Assembly: GCF_017916365.1 (NCBI RefSeq)
Contig: NZ_JAFMSU010000002.1
Span: 496,001-560,000 of the forward strand
Direction: 5' to 3'
Source of the DNA: Rufibacter roseolus
GTDB taxonomy: Bacteria; Bacteroidota; Bacteroidia; Cytophagales; Hymenobacteraceae
DNA: 64,000 nucleotides
The notes beneath the pieces are model-generated. The model worked only from the letters and a program-made list of their open reading frames with translations. It had not been told where the DNA came from and did no database searches. Positions 32,829 through 39,185 of this stretch are shown here, in pieces (position 1 is the first letter of the stretch; each line of letters starts with the position of its first letter). The translations under genes and the position numbers were made by a program.

Positions 32829-33591
32829 ACTCACGCGCCTGTTCCAGGAGAAAAGCGGAAATCTACTCAACATTTACTTCACTGCCGGTTACCCTAAACT
32901 GGAAGACACGGTCACCATTCTGGAGGAACTGGAAGCCGCCGGCGCAGACCTGGTGGAGATAGGAATGCCTTTCTCAGACCCACTCGCCGATGGCCCTACT
33001 ATTCAGGCTAGCAACATGGTGGCCCTGGAGAACGGCATGTCCATCAAAACTCTGCTGCAGCAACTAGAGGGAGTAAGAGAGAATGTCACATTACCCATTA
33101 TTCTCATGGGCTACCTGAACCCAGTGATGCAGTACGGCTTTGAGCGCTTCTGCGAAGACGCCGCGAGAGTAGGCGTAGACGGCCTGATCCTGCCAGACCT
33201 GCCTTTCGCCGAGTACGAGGAAGAATACAAGCCTATCCTGGAGAAACACGGCCTCAGCCTGATCTTCCTGATCACTCCGCAGACTTCCGAGGCCCGCATC
33301 CGGCAGATCGACAAACTTACCAATTCCTTCATCTACATGGTGTCTAGCGCCAGCACCACGGGTAGCCAGGTTCAGGCCTCAGATTCACAGCAGGCGTATT
33401 TCTCCAAAGTGAAGAACCTCGGTCTGAAGAACCCGCTGCTCATTGGGTTCGGGATCAGCGACAAGCCTTCGTTTGAAATGGCCTGTTTATCGGCGCACGG
33501 CGCCATCATCGGCAGCGCCTTCATCAAAGCCCTGCAACAGCCTGAGGAAGTGCGCCAAAACGTAAGATCATTCCTGAAAACGCTACGCTAA
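32815..33591 (+). CDS. trpA: Tryptophan synthase alpha subunit
   Basis: A 258-residue (beta/alpha)8 enzyme cleaving indole-3-glycerol phosphate. The ATG at 32815 is preferred to a TTG at 32803. Catalytic Glu and Asp lie in [19 protein letters not shown] and [28 protein letters not shown] and [12 protein letters not shown] are the phosphate-binding segments. It overlaps trpB by 14 bases. A self-complementary 7-nt-type array fills the gap to the DAHP synthase gene. Confidence 0.95.
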   Translation: MAQNRLTRLFQEKSGNLLNIYFTAGYPKLEDTVTILEELEAAGADLVEIGMPFSDPLADGPTIQASNMVALENGMSIKTLLQQLEGVRENVTLPIILMGYLNPVMQYGFERFCEDAARVGVDGLILPDLPFAEYEEEYKPILEKHGLSLIFLITPQTSEARIRQIDKLTNSFIYMVSSASTTGSQVQASDSQQAYFSKVKNLGLKNPLLIGFGISDKPSFEMACLSAHGAIIGSAFIKALQQPEEVRQNVRSFLKTLR

Positions 33592-33595
33592 AATT

Positions 33596-33679
33596 GGAGA
33601 TTTGAAGAGGTGAAGATTTGGAAACAGTGAAATGAATCTCCAAATCTCCACCTTTTCAAATCTCCCCATCTCTACATCT
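33596..33679. repeat. Degenerate short tandem array, self-complementary
   Basis: Built of variants of AATCTCC/AAATCTC and their complements (GGAGATTTGAA at the left, TTCAAATCTCC at the right). The halves can pair as an imperfect hairpin of more than 20 pairs. It lies between trpA and aroF. Confidence 0.5.
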
Positions 33680-33687
33680 GAAAAAAC

Positions 33688-34701
33688 ATGCTTATTCAGC
33701 TACAACAAGATATACGTCCTGAGGACAAGGCGGCCATTGTGAACAAGGCCAAAGAGTTGAAGTACAAGACCACCGAGGTGGTGACCCAGGCAGGACATTA
33801 CCTGGTGGGCACTGGCAAAGCCGAGTTTGACGTTCGCGCCATCGGGAACCTGCCGGGCATCAAAGACATCCACATCGTCTCTGATGATTATCGGCTGGTT
33901 TCCAGAAAATGGAAAGTAAACCCCACGGTCATTGACTTCGGCGATGGCCTGACCGTGCAGGAGGGGGACCTGACCATCATGGCCGGGCCGTGCTCTATTG
34001 AGAACGAGGACCAGATAGAGAAAACCATTCAGCACCTGGTGGCCAACAACGTGCGCTTCATGCGGGGCGGCGTGTTCAAGCCCCGTTCCTCGCCGTATTC
34101 TTTCCGCGGTCTGGGGCTGGAAGGCCTGAAGCTGTTCTACGACATGTGCCGCGCGCACGGGATCAAGATTGTGACCGAGGTGATGCAGGTGTCGCAGATC
34201 GCGCCTATGGAGCCTTACACCGATGTTTTCCAGGTGGGCGCCCGTAATACACAGAACTTTAATCTGCTGGATGAACTGGGCAAAGTAGACAAACCCGTTC
34301 TGCTCAAGCGCGGCATCTCAGGCACCATTGATGAGCTGCTGTATTCGGCAGAATACATCTTCTCGGGCGGAAACGAAAAGCTGATGCTCTGCGAGCGCGG
34401 TATCCGGACCTACGAAACCGCCAGCCGCAACACCTTGGACCTGAACGCCATTCCCATCCTGAAGGAGAAAACCCACCTGCCGGTGATTGTGGACCCCTCG
34501 CACGGGATTGGCATTCGGGAGTACGTGGAGCCGATGGCCCTGGCCGCGATCATGGCCGGCGCCGATGGCATCATCTACGAAACCCACGAAAAGCCGGAGG
34601 AAGCCGCTTCAGACGGAGCCCAGACCCTGAGCTTCACCGAGTCTGAACGCCTGATCAGGAAAATGCGGAAGACCTTTGAGCTGCGGAAAGAGCTGGTGTA
34701 A
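33688..34701 (+). CDS. aroF: 3-deoxy-7-phosphoheptulonate synthase (type I-beta with N-terminal regulatory domain)
   Basis: A 337-residue DAHP synthase. Residues 1-68 form the ferredoxin-like regulatory domain known from Thermotoga-type enzymes (MLIQLQQDIRPEDKAAI, GIKDIHIVSDDYRLVSRK). The barrel follows: LTIMAGPCSIENEDQ, RFMRGGVFKPRSSPYSFRGL, FQVGARNTQNF, LLKRGISGTIDE, VIVDPSHGIGIREYVEP and GADGIIYETHEKPEEAASDG. It is the last gene of the Trp operon, so first-step flux can rise with Trp demand, separately from the DAHP synthase/chorismate mutase in the Phe operon. It lacks a chorismate mutase domain. Confidence 0.93.
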   Translation: MLIQLQQDIRPEDKAAIVNKAKELKYKTTEVVTQAGHYLVGTGKAEFDVRAIGNLPGIKDIHIVSDDYRLVSRKWKVNPTVIDFGDGLTVQEGDLTIMAGPCSIENEDQIEKTIQHLVANNVRFMRGGVFKPRSSPYSFRGLGLEGLKLFYDMCRAHGIKIVTEVMQVSQIAPMEPYTDVFQVGARNTQNFNLLDELGKVDKPVLLKRGISGTIDELLYSAEYIFSGGNEKLMLCERGIRTYETASRNTLDLNAIPILKEKTHLPVIVDPSHGIGIREYVEPMALAAIMAGADGIIYETHEKPEEAASDGAQTLSFTESERLIRKMRKTFELRKELV

Positions 34702-34783
34702 GGCAAGCGGTTTCACAGTTCAGTTCCTGCAGTGGTAATTTCATGTTGCGTAATAAGCATCAGAAGAAATAATTGAAAAAAGT

Positions 34784-34819
34784 GTTTTAAGGCCATTTTT
34801 TATAAGACGGCCTTAAAGC
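34784..34819. repeat. 36-nt palindromic repeat, copy 13
   Basis: GTTTTAAGGCCATTTTTT then ATAAGACGGCCTTAAAGC, 80 bases after aroF; it may end the trp operon transcript. Confidence 0.7.
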
Positions 34820-35013
34820 GTTAAGAGGCAAAACGTTGATGTTTTTTAACCCGGCAAAAAAGCCTTTGGTTTGGGAGTGGAACCACTAAAAATCCCCCTT
34901 TAAACACTCTTAGGGGAATCTTTTGAAGAAGATGCCCGTATAATTGGTCGTGAACAAAGAAGGGATTACTGCCCATATCATTTTTACTTTAAGTGTTAAA
35001 AAATATAAAGTTC

Positions 35014-35044
35014 TTGCTTTTCTGAGTCAGGCCTTTTATATTAG
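35014..35044 (+). promoter_or_regulatory. Promoter of the hydroxylase-like gene
   Basis: TTG (35014-35016), a 20-base spacer and TATATTAG (35037-35044), one mismatch from TAnnTTTG. The predicted start is at about 35048, five bases before the leader ATG, the same geometry as at trp. Confidence 0.55.
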
Positions 35045-35052
35045 TTTCAGTT

Positions 35053-35145
35053 ATGAAAACATTTGCCCAGTCACTCATTATTGTCAATTGCAAACCGTTC
35101 GCGATGCGAGCCGGAGCCAGGGCAGTATGGGCAACAGTTAACTAA
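35053..35145 (+). CDS. Putative leader peptide upstream of the hydroxylase-like gene
   Basis: A 30-codon frame starting MKTFAQSLIIVNCKPF and ending AVWATVN, TAA at 35143-35145. It starts directly downstream of the predicted promoter and carries the 5' antiterminator arm within codons 20-23. It has no run of a single amino acid codon: two Phe, one Trp, and Ile-Ile-Val before the arm. The sensed amino acid is therefore unclear, and an arrest-peptide type of sensing is as plausible as codon counting. The evidence for translation is positional only. Confidence 0.5.
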   Translation: MKTFAQSLIIVNCKPFAMRAGARAVWATVN

Positions 35146-35211
35146 CCTATTTAGAAAGTTAAAACCCAATATAAAGCCTGGCTCCGGTATACGGAACCAG
35201 GCTTTTTTTAT
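35111..35211 (+). promoter_or_regulatory. Attenuator-like terminator/antiterminator
   Basis: The terminator is AAAGCCTGG (35173-35181) with CCAGGCTTT (35197-35205), plus inner TCCG/CGGA, followed by TTTTT. The segment CCGGAGCCAGG (35111-35121) is an exact 11-base complement of CCTGGCTCCGG (35177-35187), so the two folds exclude each other. It lies 13-113 bases upstream of the hydroxylase-like ATG. Confidence 0.75.
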
Positions 35212-35223
35212 TTAAACCAAGCC

Positions 35224-35979
35224 ATGTATCAGCAACAGTATCACCAGTACAGCATCAGGGAACAACAAACCTGGAACATCTTGTACACGAAGCGGGCAGA
35301 AGCACTTTCTGCCGTGGTCTCCCTGCCTTTCTGGCAAGGAATCGACGCCCTGGAACTGAAGGCTTATTTTATTCCCGAATTCCAGAAGGTGAACTATCAC
35401 TTAAAAAGCCTCACCAACTGGGTATTGGTGGCGGTGGAAGAGCCGCTGCGCCCTCGGCAGGTATTGGCTAAATGGGCTAAACGGAAGTTTCCGGCAGTGA
35501 CGTCCCTGCGCCTGCACCCAGACAGCGATCTGCGTTTGCAGGGCGACAAAGACCTGTTCCAGGATGTGTTCAGCCAGTTACCGTGGTTGCTCCAGCCAGA
35601 GGTAGCCGATTTCATGGAACGGGTAGGGAAACTGTCGCTCCAGCATAAAGACCCGGCTGCCACAGATCTGCTGTGGCGGCTGGTGCAGCACGTACTGGGC
35701 AACGGGCTCCTGCGCGATGCCCAGGGAAACATCACCCTTTTCGGGGCTAACCTCATCTCCAACGCCCCCGAGGCTGACTTGGCCCTGAAGCGCGAGAATG
35801 CCTGGCACCCCATTGTGCTGGAGGAAATCCTGGCTCAGCCTTACAAACGCGGTGAAGCCCCCGAAGCCTACTTCGTACTGGAAAGTCTCTCAGACTTAAC
35901 ACGTCTGGCGGACCAACTGGAGAAAGAAGGCGTACCAGTGGTAGAGATCCCGGCCCAGTGGCAATTACTGGTAGGGTAA
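35224..35979 (+). CDS. Aromatic amino acid hydroxylase homologue lacking iron ligands (probable pseudoenzyme)
   Basis: A 251-residue protein with the fold of bacterial phenylalanine 4-hydroxylase, of similar length (about 260-300 in the family). Matching stretches are TWNILYTKRAEAL, AYFIPEFQKVNYHLKSLTNWVLVAV, RKFPAVTSLRL and NITLFGANLISN. In active enzymes the iron is bound by the two His of HDxFxH and a Glu about 40 residues later. Here the motif reads FQDVFSQLPWLL (Gln113, Gln118) and the Glu position reads LWRLVQ (Gln155): all three ligands are Gln. The Arg in the FPAVTSLR segment, which in the family holds the substrate carboxylate, is kept. The frame is intact, so it is not a decayed gene. 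It probably binds an aromatic amino acid without oxidising it; a sensing role is inference. It is a single gene under an attenuator-like leader. Confidence 0.75.
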   Translation: MYQQQYHQYSIREQQTWNILYTKRAEALSAVVSLPFWQGIDALELKAYFIPEFQKVNYHLKSLTNWVLVAVEEPLRPRQVLAKWAKRKFPAVTSLRLHPDSDLRLQGDKDLFQDVFSQLPWLLQPEVADFMERVGKLSLQHKDPAATDLLWRLVQHVLGNGLLRDAQGNITLFGANLISNAPEADLALKRENAWHPIVLEEILAQPYKRGEAPEAYFVLESLSDLTRLADQLEKEGVPVVEIPAQWQLLVG

Positions 35980-35996
35980 TCAATTTTTTATGTTTA

Positions 35997-36052
35997 ACGG
36001 AGACTGCCTGCTAAGGAACATAATCATTAGTTAGCAGGCAGTCTCCGTTAAA
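35997..36052 (+). terminator. Strong hairpin after the hydroxylase-like gene
   Basis: AACGGAGACTGCCTGCTAA and TTAGCAGGCAGTCTCCGTT form an exact 19-bp stem starting 18 bases after the stop, at the border to the AT-rich island. Confidence 0.75.
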
Positions 36053-36074
36053 CAAACATTGTGTTTTTAACCGA

Positions 36075-37106
36075 TCATTTTTCAATTAGGTCTGAAGAGA
36101 ATTCTATAAATGTTGGTGTGTAAACATTTACGGGTCTACTATTTTTGATGATAGTATGGTAACCACTGCTAGGCCCAGTATAACTTCCATCTATTTCAAA
36201 AGATGGTGAGGCAGTAAGGCTAGCTAGAATACCAGAGTTATTTTTTTCAAATAGGGAAGATTTCTCTTTCATATTTGTGTAATCTTCCATTAAAAGGTAT
36301 GCTGCACATAAATTATTGATTAAGGCATTTGCAACCTTTTTATTTATTTGACTTTTCTTATTTCCACAATCCGCATTAGATAAATGCTTTTCTCAAACTT
36401 GTATGTATGGAGCAGGAGTGCCTTTGCTAATTTTTTTTCCTGATATAGCATTTTTGAATTCCTCAGTCGCTTTATTTATATCTTTATAGGCATCAGATTC
36501 CCCTTCTATTTTAGAAGCTGCTAACCTAACTTCATAGTTGTGCTCTGATAAATCATAGTCTACTTTTTTTTGAGTGTAGCTTAAGAGGGCTTTTGTTAAA
36601 TCTCCTATTAGTGAATTTTGCATGTAGGTTTCTAATTCAGATCTACTTTCAAAATCTCTTGTGTCATATGGCCCTCCAGCTCTCTCAAAGCTATAAATTG
36701 TTTTTCCAGTTTTATTTTCCACAAGATCATAACCATATTCAGCTTTGTAGGAGAGGCTATAATAATACCTCATGCCGTTCCTTGCTTTTGTCTCATTCAA
36801 TTTCTTATTTTCTACATATATTCCTTTTACATAAATTTTAAGTAATAAATCAGCATCGTTTTTCTTGAATTCTAATCCTTGTACTTTGGGTGGATCTCCA
36901 ACCTTAACAGCCATATTCCCAAAATCATATTCAATAGAATAAGTTTGATAGGTTGGTGTCAATGTGATGTTAGGAGATTTTGTAAAGTTTGTCCAAAATT
37001 TGTCTTCTGATATTTTTTGCGAAAATACCAGCGGTTTGATTGATAATAAAATCAGTAAAATCAAAGTGGTTCTTTTGTTACATAAAAATTTTTTTATTGT
37101 TTTCAT
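36075..37106 (-). pseudogene. AT-rich gene with one in-frame TGA; exported protein of unknown function
   Basis: I do not recognise the family. From the ATG at 37106 a frame of 237 codons ends at TGA (36395-36393). The same frame then stays open for a further 105 codons to 36075, improbable by chance in sequence near 30% GC. The residues around the stop read PAPYIQV-stop-EKHLSNAD, so a single TGG-to-TGA change is the simplest explanation; the full product would be about 343 residues. The N-terminus is a signal peptide (LILLILLSIKPLVFSQ). The body is Lys/Tyr/Asn-rich (YYYSLSYKAEYGYDLVENK). Base composition differs sharply from the neighbours, suggesting horizontal acquisition. The 237-residue form may still be made. 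Confidence 0.6.
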
Positions 37107-37374
37107 AAATTAAATTTTTGAAGATTATTGAATACCATTAAGACAGATGCCCCTAGTTTTAAATAGAAGAGAATTTTGAGTAATAAAGATGGAAAATATA
37201 GGTGGGTTAAAGTCTATTGGAAGATATATCAAACAATAGTTTTGACTCCTGTACTTATGAAAGCAAGGAAGGAGGAGAAGTCGAAAGGTCTATTTGAAAA
37301 ACTTATGATGGGGGAGTAACTTAGAACTAAGATAAGTTATAAGAAGCTATAAGTCAATAATTTAATAAAGAAAA

Positions 37375-37411
37375 TGCCTCTAATAAGCATTTCTTTTGCT
37401 TATTAGAGGCA
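37375..37411 (-). terminator. Intrinsic terminator of the esterase gene
   Basis: TGCCTCTAATAAGCA and TGCTTATTAGAGGCA form a near-perfect stem with an A/T-rich flank, 25 bases after the stop at 37435. Confidence 0.75.
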
Positions 37412-37434
37412 CAACTGCACTTAAAAGGTTTTAC

Positions 37435-38112
37435 TTACAGCACTCCTTGCAGAACCTCCCAAACGTTATTCGCCAGGATTTTCTGCCCGGCCGAGGTGGG
37501 GTGGACGCCATCGGGTTGGTTAAGGGACCGGATGCCGGCTACGCCTTCCAGCAGGAAAGGAATAAGGGCCATGTTGTTTTCTTCGGCCAACTGCCGGAAG
37601 ATCACCCGGAACTCGCTGGCGTATTTGCCGCCCATGTTGGGTGGTACCTCCATGCCTGCCATCACCAGTTTAGCCTCTGGGTACTTGGCTTTCACTTTGT
37701 CTACAATGGCCTGCAGGTTTTTCTTCGTCTCTGACGGCGGAATGCCACGCAGTCCGTCGTTGGCGCCTAGTTCCAGCACAAACACATCTACCGGCTGCCG
37801 CAGGAGCCAGTCAATCCGGTTTTTGCCCCCCGCCGAGGTTTCTCCGCTCAAGCCCGCGTTAATGGCTTTGTAGCCCAAGTCCAGCGAATCTATTTTCTTC
37901 TGGATAAGCGCCGGGAACGACTCTGAAGGATTGAGGCCGTATCCGGCGGTGAGGCTATTGCCAAAAAAGAGAATGTTTTTCATAGGTTGGGGGGCCTTGT
38001 TAGCTGCTTCTTTGTCTTTTCCGGGGGAAGCTTCGTCTTTACCGCCGTTTCCGGAGCAGCCGGAAATGAGCCAAACAAAGAGCAACAGGTAAATGAATGA
38101 TTGCTTATACAT
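37435..38112 (-). CDS. tesA: SGNH/GDSL arylesterase (TesA-like) lipoprotein
   Basis: A 225-residue lipoprotein (LLLFVWLISGCSGNG, lipobox Cys at 19) with a charged linker and then an SGNH hydrolase: block I ILFFGNSLTAGYGL (here Gly-Asn-Ser-Leu where GDSL is usual), block II NAGLSGETSAGG, block III LGANDGLRG, and block V DGVHPTSAG with the catalytic Asp and His. Enzymes of this type hydrolyse thioesters and lysophospholipids in the periplasm. It is divergent from the ABC transporter genes at 38265, the same arrangement as tesA-ybbA-ybbP in enterobacteria. The first block thus has Asp replaced by Asn next to the Ser. Confidence 0.85.
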   Translation of the reverse strand: MYKQSFIYLLLFVWLISGCSGNGGKDEASPGKDKEAANKAPQPMKNILFFGNSLTAGYGLNPSESFPALIQKKIDSLDLGYKAINAGLSGETSAGGKNRIDWLLRQPVDVFVLELGANDGLRGIPPSETKKNLQAIVDKVKAKYPEAKLVMAGMEVPPNMGGKYASEFRVIFRQLAEENNMALIPFLLEGVAGIRSLNQPDGVHPTSAGQKILANNVWEVLQGVL

Positions 38113-38264
38113 ACGGGTTAGGTTTCTTTTTCACCTGCAAAGAAAGTACTTATACCTTGTTTAGGGCGTTTGGGGTTTAAACAATGGAATTTAAATCCTG
38201 TTCTGTAATTTACCGTTTGCTAATACGGCACCAGCACCAAACCTTCCTTATCTAACCAAGCGCC

Positions 38265-38948
38265 TTGACACCAATTCTGCACATCCAGGATCTTACCAAA
38301 ACATACCAAAGTACCGGCCAAACCCTTACGGTGCTGGACAACATCAACTTCACCCTAGAGGAAGGCTCCACCAATGCCATCATCGGTCCCTCAGGAAGCG
38401 GGAAAACCACGCTACTGGGTCTCTGCGCAGGTCTGGACCGATCAAGTTCCGGGTTGGTGGAGCTGAACGGCATCAGGCTGGATACCCTTAATGAGGATGC
38501 CCGAGCCCAGGTAAGAAACCAATACGTGGGATTTATCTTCCAGAACTTTCAGCTCCTGCCCACGCTCACGGCTCTGGAGAACGTGATGGTGCCCCTGGAG
38601 CTCCGGGGCGAGAGACACATCAAACAACAGGCAATGGAACTGCTGGACAAAGTAGGCCTCGCCGACCGGTCGCACCATTATCCCACGCAGTTATCAGGGG
38701 GTGAGCAGCAGCGCGTGTCCCTGGCCCGCGCCTTCTCTAACCGACCCAAAATTCTGTTCGCCGATGAACCCACCGGAAACCTGGATGCCGAAACAAGCGA
38801 GAAAGTAGTCAAACTCATCTTCGACCTGAACCGTGAGGCGGGCACTACCCTGGTCCTGGTCACCCACGATGCTGAATTAGCCGGGAAGACCCAGCGCATC
38901 ATCAGGATGAAAGGCGGCAAAATCATCGGAGATGATGTAATGTGCTAA
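38265..38948 (+). CDS. ABC transporter ATP-binding protein (YbbA/LolD type)
   Basis: A 227-residue ATPase; the start appears to be a TTG at 38265, giving TPILHIQDLTKTYQ, since no ATG precedes the first strand. Walker A is GPSGSGKTT, the signature LSGGEQQRVSLARAF and Walker B ILFADEPTGNLD, with the switch His in LVTHDAEL. It belongs to the LolD/MacB/YbbA family that energises FtsX-like permeases. The permease gene follows after a 237-base repeat-rich gap. Family members extract lipids or peptides from the inner membrane; the substrate of the YbbA-YbbP pair is not established. Confidence 0.9.
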   Translation: MTPILHIQDLTKTYQSTGQTLTVLDNINFTLEEGSTNAIIGPSGSGKTTLLGLCAGLDRSSSGLVELNGIRLDTLNEDARAQVRNQYVGFIFQNFQLLPTLTALENVMVPLELRGERHIKQQAMELLDKVGLADRSHHYPTQLSGGEQQRVSLARAFSNRPKILFADEPTGNLDAETSEKVVKLIFDLNREAGTTLVLVTHDAELAGKTQRIIRMKGGKIIGDDVMC

Positions 38949-39183
38949 TTGTTTAATGTGCTAATGTGTTAATGTGCTAATGATTTTTAGGGATGGATGC
39001 CAATGAGTTCTAGTAATTTGAAGCATTATAGTTTTCGGAGCACCTTTAGTAGTCAATCAGAATCAAGCATGGTCCATTAAAGAATTAACTCACTCACTCA
39101 CTCACACATCAAACAATTAGCACATCAGCACATTACCTCATTTGCACATTAAAACCAGCACATTAACACGTTAGCATATTAAA
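38938..39183. repeat. Degenerate 8-nt tandem arrays, mutually complementary
   Basis: A left array (38938-38985) of variants of GTGCTAAT and GTGTTAAT, and a right array (39092-39183) of CACTCACT and then AGCACATT-like octamers. The left array is the approximate complement of the right one (GTGCTAATTGTTT against AAACAATTAGCAC), so the gap between the ATPase and permease genes can fold on itself. Confidence 0.5.
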
Positions 39184-39185
39184 AA

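Noticed and set aside
34944-35141. Alternative 65-codon frame overlapping the 35-kb leader (contains FYISFSY)
   Set aside because: It has an attractive Phe/Tyr-rich stretch, but its start lies upstream of the predicted promoter, which falls inside the frame; the frame from 35053 fits the transcript better. Not excluded if an earlier promoter exists.
36393-36395. In-frame TGA as a selenocysteine codon
   Set aside because: No conserved redox context, no hairpin of the bacterial SECIS type was recognised directly after it, and the flanking sequence fits a lost Trp better.
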